Shown here one piece after another: positions 1 to 7,063 of a stretch of 64,000 nt of DNA. Made by a program: the position numbers and the translations under genes. The DNA is from an uncultured Candidatus Saccharibacteria bacterium (GTDB lineage: Bacteria; Patescibacteriota; Saccharimonadia; Saccharimonadales; Saccharimonadaceae): positions 1-64,000 of the forward strand of contig CALHTM010000024.1 in assembly GCA_938039975.1 (NCBI GenBank), in the 5' to 3' direction. How positions within the stretch are numbered: position 1 is the stretch's first letter; every line of letters begins with the position of its first letter. The notes beneath the pieces are model-generated. The model was not told where the DNA came from, ran no database searches, and worked only from the letters and a program-made list of their open reading frames with translations.

Positions 1-1
1 C

Positions 2-391
2 GCGATTTTGACGGTGATTTCACTGATTGCTTATAATGGTATTCAGAACCAGGCACGTACAACAACCGCAGAATCAAGCGCGAAGACGCTGGCTGATAAG
101 GTTCAGATTTATTTCACAAATGAGAGCGACTATCCAAAACCTGCCGACCTAGATTCTTCGTCGACTACTCCAGGTAAAATGGTTGACCCGGCTAATGCTA
201 GTAAACCTTGGCACGTGGATACCAATGCATTGACAGTAAGCAGTACTGCTATTACTGATGCGAATAAGCCAAGCAAAGAGAACGTCTTGAACTATGCGAC
301 TTGTGGTAGTCCCGCCACTGGCGCAAAAATCACTTACTATGACTACACAGCGAGCAAGGCAAAAGAGCGAAAGATTGGTTCTGGCTGCTAA
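2..391 (+). CDS. Type IV pilin-like protein, C-terminal part (5' end outside window)
   Basis: The reading frame is already open at base 2 and its start lies upstream of the window. The visible part begins with the end of a hydrophobic helix (AILTVISLIAYNGIQNQAR), followed by a hydrophilic domain of about 115 residues with two cysteines near the end (ATCGSPA and a terminal GSGC). This is the usual shape of a type IV pilin or pseudopilin: an N-terminal membrane helix continuing into an amphipathic stalk, then a small globular head closed by a C-terminal disulphide. The prepilin peptidase site would be upstream and cannot be checked. A strong hairpin follows. The pilin assignment rests on architecture rather than a signature motif. 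Confidence 0.65.
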   Translation, partial: AILTVISLIAYNGIQNQARTTTAESSAKTLADKVQIYFTNESDYPKPADLDSSSTTPGKMVDPANASKPWHVDTNALTVSSTAITDANKPSKENVLNYATCGSPATGAKITYYDYTASKAKERKIGSGC

Positions 392-418
392 ATAACTATA
401 GAAGATTAAGTTGAAAAT

Positions 419-450
419 AGAAACGTCCTGGCGTGTGCTAGGACGTTTCT
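419..450. terminator. Bidirectional hairpin between pilin and glyA
   Basis: A perfect 11-bp stem (AGAAACGTCCT at 419-429, AGGACGTTTCT at 440-450) encloses a 10-nt loop between two convergent genes. It has only short T/A tracts, so it may be a weak intrinsic terminator serving both strands. Confidence 0.65.
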
Positions 451-468
451 GCTGTAATAGACTTAAAG

Positions 469-1746
469 TTATACTGATGATAATTGTAATGCCCGACAAA
501 ACTCCCTCACTTCCTCGCGCAAAACTCCTAATCTCTTCTCGTTCTCGCGGGCGTCAATCGCTTGCTTGATCCACTCAGCGATTTGCGCCATGTCGTCGGG
601 CTGGCAGCCGCGGGTGGTGATGGCGGGCGTGCCTAGGCGAATACCGCTGGGCCGGAACATCGGCAGCGGGTCGTCGGGTACGGCGTTGGCGTTTAGTGTC
701 AGACCGATCTTATCGATAGCGATCTCGGCAGTTTTGCCATCGATACCAAAACTCTTGTTGATGTCGGCTAATATCAAGTGATTGCTGGTGCCGCCAGTCA
801 CTAATTGGAAGCCGCGTTTTTGCAGTTCTTCGGCTAGCCGCGCGGCGTTAGCGACGATATTTTTCGCGTAGTCTTGGAACTCTGGCTGTAGCGCCTCGCC
901 AAAAGCTACCGCCTTGGCAGCGATGGTGTTCATATGCGGGCCGCCTTGCATACCAGGGAATACCGATCGATCTATCAGTGTCGGGATGTTCTCAAGTGTT
1001 TTGGCGGGTTTTTTGAGCGGACTAGTCACCTTGCCCATACTGAGTATTAAGCCGCCGCGAGGACCGCGCAGTGTCTTGTGGGTGGTAGTAGTCATGACAT
1101 GAAAGCCGTAGTCAAGCGGATTCTTGGCTACGCCGCCAGCGATCAGCCCGGCAATATGCGCTACGTCAGCCATCAGCAGGCAGCCGTCGATTTCGCGGCC
1201 GATTTCGACGAATTTCGCCCAGTCCATTTCGCGCGGGTAAGCGCTAAAACCTGCTAGAATAATGCGCGGCTGGTGTTCGTGTGCTAGGCGACGGATCTCT
1301 TCATAATCGATTTCGCCAGTTTCGATATTTTTCATTTTGTACGGGACGAAGTTGTATAAGTGAGCGCTGCGAGTGACAGGCGAGCCGTGCGTCAGGTGTC
1401 CGCCATGGCTCAAGTCCATCGCCAAGATAGTATCGCCTGGCTGGCACCAAGCACTATAGACCGCTTCGTTAGCTGGCGCGCCGCTGTGGGGCTGGACGTT
1501 GGCGTGGTCAGCGCGGAATAATTTCTTGGCGCGGTCAATAGCTAATTGTTCGACGCGGTCGGTGAATTCTTGGCCGCCGTAATAGCGCTTCCCAGGATAG
1601 CCTTCAGAGTATTTATTGGTAAAAACGCTGCCAAGCGCTTCGCGAACGTTTCTGCTAACGTAATTTTCACTTGGTATCAGTTCTAAACCGTCGCGCTGGC
1701 GCTCCTCTTCGCCAGCGATGCAAGCGGCAACTTCGGTGTCTGTCAT
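469..1746 (-). CDS. glyA: Serine hydroxymethyltransferase
   Basis: This 425-residue cytosolic PLP enzyme interconverts serine and glycine while loading tetrahydrofolate with a one-carbon unit. The full-length family pattern is present: LIPSENYVS and [10 protein letters not shown] near the N-terminus, [31 protein letters not shown], and the PLP-lysine segment [11 protein letters not shown] with Lys224. It runs convergently to the pilin gene. The ATG at 1746 is preceded by AAGGAGG, one of the clearer Shine-Dalgarno sites here, with a -10-like TAAAAT on the minus strand at 1777-1772 leaving a leader of about 19 nt. It works with FolD (6243-7058) in one-carbon supply. Confidence 0.97.
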   Translation of the reverse strand: MTDTEVAACIAGEEERQRDGLELIPSENYVSRNVREALGSVFTNKYSEGYPGKRYYGGQEFTDRVEQLAIDRAKKLFRADHANVQPHSGAPANEAVYSAWCQPGDTILAMDLSHGGHLTHGSPVTRSAHLYNFVPYKMKNIETGEIDYEEIRRLAHEHQPRIILAGFSAYPREMDWAKFVEIGREIDGCLLMADVAHIAGLIAGGVAKNPLDYGFHVMTTTTHKTLRGPRGGLILSMGKVTSPLKKPAKTLENIPTLIDRSVFPGMQGGPHMNTIAAKAVAFGEALQPEFQDYAKNIVANAARLAEELQKRGFQLVTGGTSNHLILADINKSFGIDGKTAEIAIDKIGLTLNANAVPDDPLPMFRPSGIRLGTPAITTRGCQPDDMAQIAEWIKQAIDARENEKRLGVLREEVREFCRALQLSSV

Positions 1747-1834
1747 GATTATCCTCCTTTTTCTTATCTATATTTTAGCACTTATAATCATTTACTGTAA
1801 CGTTTTGAAATAGAGTTGGTCGCGATTGAATTTC

Positions 1835-1863
1835 TTGACAATATATCATATCAGGTATATTAT
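1835..1863 (+). promoter_or_regulatory. murA promoter, leaderless arrangement
   Basis: TTGACA (1835-1840), a 17-nt spacer and TATTAT (1858-1863) end 6 nt before the ATG at 1870, so transcription should start at or next to the start codon. In-frame TTG codons further upstream lie at or before the -35 box and are therefore unlikely starts. Confidence 0.75.
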
Positions 1864-1869
1864 GGTGAC

Positions 1870-3393
1870 ATGAAAACGGCGAAGTATCTCAAAAATATTG
1901 GCGCGCTTATCCAAGAAACGCGCCAAGCACGCAATATGACTCAAAACGAACTGGCAGAGGAGCTTGGCACTAGCCAGTCGGCAATTAACCGAATTGAGAA
2001 CGGCAAGCAGAATATCAGTCTCGAAATGATCGCGCGTATCGGCGAGGTGTTGTCAAGCGAAATAGTACGGATTAATAGCTCGGGCAAAACTAACTTTCGT
2101 ATCAACGGCGGCCGGGAGCTACATGGTGAAATTGAAATCAAAACTAGCAAGAACGCTGCTGTTGGATTGCTGTGTGCTAGTCTACTCAACAAAGGCAAAA
2201 CGACGCTGCGCCGGGTAGCACGGATTGAGGAAGTTAATCGAATTATTGAGGTTCTGGAAAGCATAGGCGTGCGATGCCGCTGGATTAGCGAGCACGACCT
2301 CGAGATTGATCCGCCGAAAGCCTTGCAGCTCGACAGTATGGATGTCGAGGCTGCTAAGCGGACGCGCAGTATCATTATGTTTTTGGGTCCGCTATTACAT
2401 CAATACGAGACGTTCAAGATACCGTTTGCTGGCGGTTGCAGTCTGGGTACGCGGACAGTTGAACCGCATATGGCGGGTCTGGTACCATTTGGTTTGAGCG
2501 TCGAGGCGGCCAATGACAACTATCTCGCCACAGCTAAACCGCAGCGTGTCGACCGGGCGATTATTTTAACTGAACGCGGCGATACGGTCACCGAGAATGT
2601 CGTTATGGCGGCGGCGCTTTATGATGGTACGACTATTATTCGCAATGCTAGCCCGAACTATATGGTGCAAGATGTTTGTTTCTTCCTAGAAAAGCTAGGT
2701 GTCAAAATAGAGGGCATCGGTACCACTGTTCTCAAGATTACTGGCAAAAAATCAATTGACTGTGACGTCGAGTACTTCCCAAGCGAAGACCCAATTGAAG
2801 CGATGAGTTTCGTGGCGGCTGGTGTCGTGACTGGTTCAGAAATTACTATCAGGCGCGTGCCGATTGAATTTATGGAGCTAGAGCTAGCGACTTTGGCGGG
2901 TATGGGTCTGCAATACGATATTTCCGAAGAGTACATGGCGCGCAATGGTTGCACTCGTCTAGTTGATATCGTGCTCAAAAAATCCGAATTGTATGCTCCA
3001 AAAGATAAAATTCATGCTCTGCCGTTTCCGGGCATCAACATGGACAATTTGCCATTTTTGGGTTTATGCGCAACAGTTGCCAAGGGTCGCACGTTGATCC
3101 ACGATTGGAGCTACGAAAATCGAGCAATCTACTTTACTGAGCTAACTAAAATGAATGCTCAAGTGAATATGGTCGACCCGCACCGGGTTTATATCTCTGG
3201 CCCGACTCGCTGGAAGCCGGCTGATATCACAGCGCCAGCCGCACTGCGTCCGAGCGTGGTGATTTTGCTTGCGATGCTGGCGGCGCCTGGCAAATCGGTA
3301 CTGCGCGATGTTTACAATATCAATCGCGGCTACGAAGATATTGCTAACCGTCTGAACTCGCTAGGTGCAGATATCGAAACCGTTTGGGAATAG
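1870..3393 (+). CDS. murA: UDP-N-acetylglucosamine enolpyruvyltransferase with N-terminal HTH domain
   Basis: The 507-residue product has two parts. Residues 7-62 form an XRE-type helix-turn-helix (IGALIQETRQARNMTQNELA, then TSQSAINRIENGKQNIS). From about residue 78 an EPT/MurA fold follows with the KNA motif (IKTSKNAAVGLL) and the loop PFAGGCSLGTRTVEPH, which carries the cysteine that attacks PEP and is the fosfomycin target. MurA makes UDP-GlcNAc-enolpyruvate, the first committed peptidoglycan precursor. Ordinary MurA is about 420 residues and has no DNA-binding domain, so the fusion is the oddity. ATG 1870 is chosen because the promoter lies directly before it. Whether the HTH binds DNA is unknown. 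Confidence 0.9.
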   Translation: MKTAKYLKNIGALIQETRQARNMTQNELAEELGTSQSAINRIENGKQNISLEMIARIGEVLSSEIVRINSSGKTNFRINGGRELHGEIEIKTSKNAAVGLLCASLLNKGKTTLRRVARIEEVNRIIEVLESIGVRCRWISEHDLEIDPPKALQLDSMDVEAAKRTRSIIMFLGPLLHQYETFKIPFAGGCSLGTRTVEPHMAGLVPFGLSVEAANDNYLATAKPQRVDRAIILTERGDTVTENVVMAAALYDGTTIIRNASPNYMVQDVCFFLEKLGVKIEGIGTTVLKITGKKSIDCDVEYFPSEDPIEAMSFVAAGVVTGSEITIRRVPIEFMELELATLAGMGLQYDISEEYMARNGCTRLVDIVLKKSELYAPKDKIHALPFPGINMDNLPFLGLCATVAKGRTLIHDWSYENRAIYFTELTKMNAQVNMVDPHRVYISGPTRWKPADITAPAALRPSVVILLAMLAAPGKSVLRDVYNINRGYEDIANRLNSLGADIETVWE

Positions 3394-3421
3394 TGACAAT
3401 CAAGCGCCTGTCTGCTATAGT
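3393..3421 (+). promoter_or_regulatory. Promoter of the tRNA-His unit
   Basis: GTGACA (3393-3398), a 17-nt spacer and TATAGT (3416-3421) with an upstream TGC form an extended -10 promoter. The predicted start near 3428 lies about 20 nt before the tRNA-like element at 3449, so that element should be part of the tRNA-His precursor. Confidence 0.6.
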
Positions 3422-3448
3422 AATAAATGCCCTGGGAAGGGGTAATGC

Positions 3449-3547
3449 GGCGGAAGTAGCTCAGTTGGACAGCCGTGAGCATCAAAAATAGCGCTCGCTC
3501 TAACCAACTGACAAGATTCTGCTAGTACATTTCGTAGTATTTATTAT
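3449..3547 (+). repeat. tRNA-linked element A: copy of tRNA-His 5' half plus antisense D-arm
   Basis: Bases 3449-3468 repeat exactly the first 20 nt of tRNA-His (3548-3567), 99 nt upstream. The next 79 nt contain an inverted D-arm copy (CGCTCTAACCAACTGA, ending at 3511) complementary to the D-arm of the real tRNA over 16 nt but to the local copy over only 8. TTCTGCT at 3517-3523 can pair with the copied acceptor strand, with two G-U pairs, closing a tRNA-sized fold of about 75 nt. A TAGTAT box ends 7 nt before tRNA-His. There is no T-arm or CCA, so this is not a working tRNA. It shares design and the internal word CAAAAAT with element B. Confidence 0.8.
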
Positions 3548-3625
3548 GGCGGAAGTAGCTCAGTTGGTTAGAGCGCTGGATTGTGGCTCCGGAGGCCGTG
3601 GGTTCGAATCCCATCTTTCGCCCCA
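3548..3625 (+). tRNA. tRNA-His (GTG), CCA encoded
   Basis: A full cloverleaf is visible: acceptor GCGGAAG/CTTTCGC with the extra G-1 opposite C73 that marks tRNA-His, D-stem GCTC/GAGC, anticodon loop TTGTGGC (anticodon GTG), a T-arm with TTCGAAT, and an encoded CCA at 3623-3625. Confidence 0.97.
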
Positions 3626-3669
3626 AATAAAACACCCGGTTTTCTTCATTAGTCTCGGGTGTTTTATTT
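3625..3669. terminator. Terminator after tRNA-His
   Basis: A perfect 14-bp stem (3625-3638 with 3656-3669) has A- and T-rich flanks in both directions. It can end the tRNA-His transcript and also the convergent small gene at 3688-4107. Confidence 0.85.
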
Positions 3670-3687
3670 GACTCTAAATCATAAATA

Positions 3688-4107
3688 CTATCGGTTGAAC
3701 GGGTCGCGCGACGGCTTGATCGGCTCGGTGAAAGTACGCGACGGAACAGTCGGTTCGGTCGTAGGTGTAATGAGCGACGATTTATTTGTTTGCGTGGTTC
3801 CTGCGCTTCGCGAGTTTGCATCAGAGACCCGCGAGCTTTGCGGCTGGTTGCTATTAGTCGCTTGCGTGCCATTGGTGCTGGCTGCGGCGATTTTCTGGTC
3901 TTGCCACGCTTTGCGATAAGCGTTTCTGACTCCAGAATCCTTGTATGCGCCGATATATTGCCGGTTAGTGTTGGTGCTTTGGCGCTGTTGAAAGCTATTT
4001 TTGGCAATCCTGCCACCAATCTGTGGCTTGTTATTGGTTAATCCGCTTGAATGCATAGCATCGCTCTGTGTGCTATTAGTTGAGAAGCGGTCAAATAAAC
4101 GTCCCAT
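3688..4107 (-). CDS. Small hydrophilic protein of unknown function
   Basis: The product has 139 residues, is rich in Ser, Thr, Asn and Gln, and has no membrane segment or recognised domain. The only ordered-looking stretch is in the middle (YIGAYKDSGVRNAYRKAWQDQK); the C-terminal half (SSLITPTTEPTVPSRTFTEP) looks disordered. The frame extends further upstream, but ATG 4107 is preferred because TATAAT on the minus strand (4119-4114) ends 6 nt before it. It sits between tRNA genes and its promoter is back to back with that of tRNA-Gly. I do not recognise a family; the gene call rests on the open frame plus the well-placed promoter. Confidence 0.6.
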   Translation of the reverse strand: MGRLFDRFSTNSTQSDAMHSSGLTNNKPQIGGRIAKNSFQQRQSTNTNRQYIGAYKDSGVRNAYRKAWQDQKIAAASTNGTQATNSNQPQSSRVSDANSRSAGTTQTNKSSLITPTTEPTVPSRTFTEPIKPSRDPFNR

Positions 4108-4113
4108 GCTTTT

Positions 4114-4119
4114 ATTATA
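4114..4119 (-). promoter_or_regulatory. -10 box of the small gene at 3688-4107
   Basis: TATAAT on the minus strand ends 6 nt before ATG 4107, the leaderless spacing seen across this window. Confidence 0.6.
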
Positions 4120-4133
4120 CACTAACGTAATGA

Positions 4134-4139
4134 TATAAT
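4134..4139 (+). promoter_or_regulatory. -10 box of the tRNA-Gly/tRNA-Arg unit
   Basis: TATAAT ends 9 nt before the first base of tRNA-Gly. The unit should run through tRNA-Gly, element B and tRNA-Arg to the terminator at 4430. Confidence 0.65.
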
Positions 4140-4148
4140 GTATAGCGC

Positions 4149-4223
4149 GCGGGTGTAGTACAGCGGTTAGTATGCGAGTTTTCCAAACTCGAGATCGGAG
4201 TTCGATTCTCCGCACCCGCACCA
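4149..4223 (+). tRNA. tRNA-Gly (TCC), CCA encoded
   Basis: Acceptor GCGGGTG/CACCCGC, anticodon stem CGAGT/ACTCG around loop TTTCCAA (anticodon TCC), T-arm with TTCGATT, A73 and encoded CCA at 4221-4223. No copy of its 5' half is seen upstream, unlike tRNA-His and tRNA-Arg. Confidence 0.97.
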
Positions 4224-4230
4224 AAATATT

Positions 4231-4330
4231 TGCCCCGATAGCTCAGCTGGTGAGCCCTCAGCGACAAAAATCGCATAGCTCTATCCAGCTTTTGTCTAAG
4301 CGAATCGGGCGACTAAATACATTTTCAGAG
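4231..4330 (+). repeat. tRNA-linked element B: copy of tRNA-Arg 5' half plus antisense D-arm
   Basis: Bases 4231-4250 repeat exactly 4331-4350, the start of tRNA-Arg with one base before it, 100 nt upstream. The following 80 nt hold GCGA-CAAAAA-TCGC (a small hairpin) and AGCTCTATCCAGCT, complementary over 13 nt to the D-arm of the real tRNA-Arg but over only 6 nt to the local copy. ATCGGG at 4304-4309 can pair with the copied CCCGAT. A TACATT box ends 8 nt before tRNA-Arg. Length, order of parts and the word CAAAAAT at the same offset match element A, although the tRNA-derived parts match a different tRNA. Confidence 0.8.
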
Positions 4331-4331
4331 T

Positions 4332-4408
4332 GCCCCGATAGCTCAGCTGGATAGAGCAGGAGACTTCTAAGCTCAAGGCCGCAGGTTCGAACCCTGCTCG
4401 GGGTACCA
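4332..4408 (+). tRNA. tRNA-Arg (TCT), CCA encoded, weak anticodon stem
   Basis: Acceptor GCCCCGA/TCGGGGT, D-stem GCTC/GAGC, loop CTTCTAA (anticodon TCT), T-arm GCAGG-TTCGAAC-CCTGC and encoded CCA. The anticodon stem GGAGA/GCTCA has only three Watson-Crick pairs, with G-A and A-G mismatches at its ends, which is unusual. Everything else looks functional. Confidence 0.9.
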
Positions 4409-4429
4409 TTATTCAACTAACCGATAATA

Positions 4430-4456
4430 AAAACTCATCGCAATGATGAGTTTTTT
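4430..4456 (+). terminator. Terminator after tRNA-Arg
   Basis: A 10-bp stem (4430-4439 with 4445-4454) with a 5-nt loop ends in a run of T. It lies between convergent tRNA-Arg and tRNA-Lys and could serve both. Confidence 0.85.
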
Positions 4457-4469
4457 ACATGGAGTTTCG

Positions 4470-4546
4470 TGGAGGGCCAGGAGGGGCTCGAACCCTCGAC
4501 ACCCTGCTTAAGAGGCAGGTGCTCTAACCAGCTGAGCTACTGGCCC
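4470..4546 (-). tRNA. tRNA-Lys (CTT), CCA encoded
   Basis: On the minus strand: acceptor GGGCCAG/CTGGCCC, D-stem GCTC/GAGC, anticodon stem CCTGC/GCAGG around CTCTTAA (anticodon CTT), T-arm GAGGG-TTCGAGC-CCCTC, and encoded CCA. No tRNA-half copy is seen upstream. Confidence 0.97.
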
Positions 4547-4556
4547 TTATCTTTTC

Positions 4557-4562
4557 ATTATA
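4557..4562 (-). promoter_or_regulatory. Extended -10 box of tRNA-Lys
   Basis: The minus strand reads TGCTATAAT ending 10 nt before the first base of tRNA-Lys. Confidence 0.65.
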
Positions 4563-4639
4563 GCATAGATAGAGGTAAAAGTAAATATGAACGCTAGGAA
4601 TTTTCGGTCTGTTGGGTAGTCAAATGATGACGCTTACTC

Positions 4640-4668
4640 TTGCTAATTCTGTGAAAATCGACGATAAT
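4640..4668 (+). promoter_or_regulatory. Promoter of the membrane protein gene at 4678
   Basis: TTGCTA (4640-4645), a 17-nt spacer and GATAAT (4663-4668) end 9 nt before ATG 4678, favouring that ATG over earlier in-frame TTG and ATG codons. Confidence 0.5.
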
Positions 4669-4677
4669 ATACGAATA

Positions 4678-6246
4678 ATGCCAGAGTTGAATCAAATTGG
4701 TGCCCACTTGCGGGCAGGTGTTATACGTGCACAGCGGCAGTCTGATGAGCGGCAACAAATGCTTAGTCAGGCTGATAAAACTAATGTCGTTGGTGCTGGC
4801 GGCATGCTGACGGCGGCTTACGAGCAGCTGCGCAATGCCGCTGAAAATACCGAGGAGCATTTGCTACTGCAAAATGCTATCCGGCGGTTTTTCAAACAAT
4901 CGTTTATTGTTCGCGATGAGGCGTTGGTCCGCAAAAGCGGCGAAGAATTGGTGGTTGAATTGACTTTTGCGGGATATTTGCCCAACGATAGCGTGTCGCG
5001 CAGCCAGATCAAAGAGATTTCAAAACTAGCAACAGCGCATTATAAAGCGTATGAGAAGCTGATTGCTGATCGTTCAATTAATTTAGATCGTTCTTCGGCA
5101 TGGCTGTTAGAAACTCTGTCGGTACTGGCGGCGAATGTATTGGTTGATCACGCAGGCGATCATGCGTTTATTGATTTTGCGTATGAATATTTCGAGACAG
5201 CAATTCCGCGGGATGCGCTGCAATCGACTTCGGCTGATGAATATGGAGCTGCGCTTTATGTGGCTATTCAGCAGGCGCTGATGAAGAGCGACGTAGCCAC
5301 GGTGCGCGCAGGGCTATTGGTGCGTTATGGAACGAGCGTTGAGTCACTTGAGGCTTTTGTTGAATTTAATCGTAAAATTGATAAGATGCTGCGCAGCACG
5401 TCGGTCGAAGAGTTGCGTCGCGTGGTTGATCGGCAGGGGGCGCCGCTGCGTGTTATTCGCCATATAATGGAGACACAAGACGACTTCCCGGCGTTGTTGC
5501 AAAAACGCGAGGCATTTCTCGACGAATTTGAGCGGCAAGTGAACCGTGAATATTCTAGCATGATGGCGCGAATTAACCGGGCTATTATGCGCAGCGTAGT
5601 CTTCTTGGTAATTACTAAGTTTTTGATTGGCATCGCTATTGAGGTGCCGTATGACCTGTGGGCGCACGGACAAATTGAGTGGTTAGTACTGATGATCAAT
5701 TTATTCTTCCCGCCGATATACATGGTGTTGCTGCGTTTAACGCTGAATGTGCCGGGATACGCAAATACCGAAGCGCTGATTAAACGGGTCGATCAGATGC
5801 TCTACGGCGGCGATAATACTGTACTGATGCGGCGGCAATTAGCGGGACGGACGTATAGCTCGATGTTTTCGATTATGTACGGCGTAATGAGTCTGGCGGT
5901 GTTCGCGCTGGCGACTTGGCTGCTGACGTTGATTGGTTTTTCACCAATGCATATTATTATTTTCTTTGTATTTTTCTCGGCGGCGAGCTTCCTAGGCTTT
6001 CGCTTGAGCCGGTTGATTCGCGATCTCGAGATTGTGCGCAGTGCTAGCAACGGCTTTACCTTTGTACGCGATACGCTGTATTTGCCGTTTGTAGTCGCTG
6101 GCCGGTGGATGAGTGATAAATACGCGCAGGTTAATATTGTGTCGATGGTGTTGGATATGTTAATCGAATTACCGCTCAAAACCATTTTGCGCAAGATCCG
6201 GCAATGGGCAGCTTTTATTGATGATAGAAAGGACAGTATATCATGA
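4678..6246 (+). CDS. Large membrane protein of unknown function
   Basis: The likely 522-residue product has a long charged, helical N-terminal region of about 300 residues (for example LLQKREAFLDEFERQVNREY), then roughly four hydrophobic segments in two pairs (VVFLVITKFLIGIAIEVPY, LVLMINLFFPPIYMVLLRL; SIMYGVMSLAVFALATWLL, MHIIIFFVFFSAASFLGF) and a short basic tail. I recognise no family. The start is uncertain: the frame reaches 4612, but a promoter ends just before ATG 4678. The stop overlaps the folD start (ATGA), so the two genes are probably co-transcribed, without an obvious functional link to folate. Confidence 0.7.
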   Translation: MPELNQIGAHLRAGVIRAQRQSDERQQMLSQADKTNVVGAGGMLTAAYEQLRNAAENTEEHLLLQNAIRRFFKQSFIVRDEALVRKSGEELVVELTFAGYLPNDSVSRSQIKEISKLATAHYKAYEKLIADRSINLDRSSAWLLETLSVLAANVLVDHAGDHAFIDFAYEYFETAIPRDALQSTSADEYGAALYVAIQQALMKSDVATVRAGLLVRYGTSVESLEAFVEFNRKIDKMLRSTSVEELRRVVDRQGAPLRVIRHIMETQDDFPALLQKREAFLDEFERQVNREYSSMMARINRAIMRSVVFLVITKFLIGIAIEVPYDLWAHGQIEWLVLMINLFFPPIYMVLLRLTLNVPGYANTEALIKRVDQMLYGGDNTVLMRRQLAGRTYSSMFSIMYGVMSLAVFALATWLLTLIGFSPMHIIIFFVFFSAASFLGFRLSRLIRDLEIVRSASNGFTFVRDTLYLPFVVAGRWMSDKYAQVNIVSMVLDMLIELPLKTILRKIRQWAAFIDDRKDSIS

Positions 6247-7058
6247 AAGAGTTAAATGGCAAGGAACTGCAAGGTTTTATTAAGCAGCGCCAAGCGCGTC
6301 AAGTACGAAATCTACGCCAAGAATATGGTGTGGTACCGAAACTAGTTATTATAATGAGCAAAAACGCTAGCCAAGCGATTCAAACGTATGTTCGGATGAA
6401 AACACGTTACGCAGCAGATATTCTGATTGATGTTGACGTACAAGCAGTCGTGCAAGCTGATATGATGGCGGCGATTGACCAAGCTAATAACGACTCAGCG
6501 GTGCAGGGGATAATTTTGCAATTGCCGATTGATGACGTGTCGCAGACCGAAAAGCTGTGCCAATTAATCGCGCCAGAGAAAGATGTTGATGGTTTAGGGG
6601 CTAGTAGTATCTATCCGAGCGCTACTGCGCAGGCAATCGATTGGCTATTGGCTGGGTATAATATCGAGCTATCGGATAAGCAAATTGCTATCGTGGGCCG
6701 CGGTAAGCTTGTCGGAGCGCCGCTCGAAAAAATGTGGCAGCAGCGCGGTCTAAACGTGCAGGTCTACGACAAAGCGAATCCAGCTACCGCAGACAGTTTG
6801 CAAAAATGTAACGTAATTGTAACGGCGACCGGCGTGCCGCGCTTGATCACCTCCGAAATGATCGCGCCAGAAACAGTAGTGGTGGATGCTGGTACGGCGA
6901 GCGAAGGCGGCGTGTTGGTCGGCGATGTTGACGATGCAGTTCGCCAGCGCAGCGATATTACGATTACACCGCAAAAGGGCGGTGTCGGTCCGTTGACATA
7001 CGCAGTATTATTTGATCATCTGATTGAGGCGTGCTTGCGGCGAGTTGGTAAGTTATAG
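6243..7058 (+). CDS. folD: Methylenetetrahydrofolate dehydrogenase/cyclohydrolase
   Basis: This 271-residue cytosolic enzyme oxidises 5,10-methylene-THF to methenyl-THF with NADP and hydrolyses it to 10-formyl-THF. The family segments are present: YVRMKTRYA with the catalytic lysine (Lys53), GIILQLPID, APEKDVDGLG, the nucleotide-binding IVGRGKLVGAPLEKMW, and GGVGPLTYAVL near the end. It overlaps the previous stop by four bases and has AAAGGA upstream. It pairs metabolically with GlyA (469-1746). Some positions are less conserved than usual (VVVDAGTAS for VIDVGIN), but the length and key residues fit. Confidence 0.93.
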   Translation: MKELNGKELQGFIKQRQARQVRNLRQEYGVVPKLVIIMSKNASQAIQTYVRMKTRYAADILIDVDVQAVVQADMMAAIDQANNDSAVQGIILQLPIDDVSQTEKLCQLIAPEKDVDGLGASSIYPSATAQAIDWLLAGYNIELSDKQIAIVGRGKLVGAPLEKMWQQRGLNVQVYDKANPATADSLQKCNVIVTATGVPRLITSEMIAPETVVVDAGTASEGGVLVGDVDDAVRQRSDITITPQKGGVGPLTYAVLFDHLIEACLRRVGKL

Positions 7059-7063
7059 TAATT

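Noticed and set aside
149..499. Minus-strand ORF over the pilin gene and its terminator
   Set aside because: Composition is unlike a real protein, it overlaps a supported gene and it spans a terminator.
3449..3523. A second, functional tRNA-His gene
   Set aside because: Only the first 20 nt match; there is no anticodon arm, T-arm motif or CCA, so it is described as a tRNA-derived element.
3522..4019. Minus-strand ORF of 165 codons across tRNA-His
   Set aside because: It reads through a tRNA and terminator and overlaps the better-supported gene at 3688-4107 in another frame.
4587..4619. A 10-codon ORF (ATG to TAG) upstream of the membrane protein gene
   Set aside because: No ribosome-binding site or well-placed -10 box, and the downstream start is better explained by the promoter at 4640-4668.
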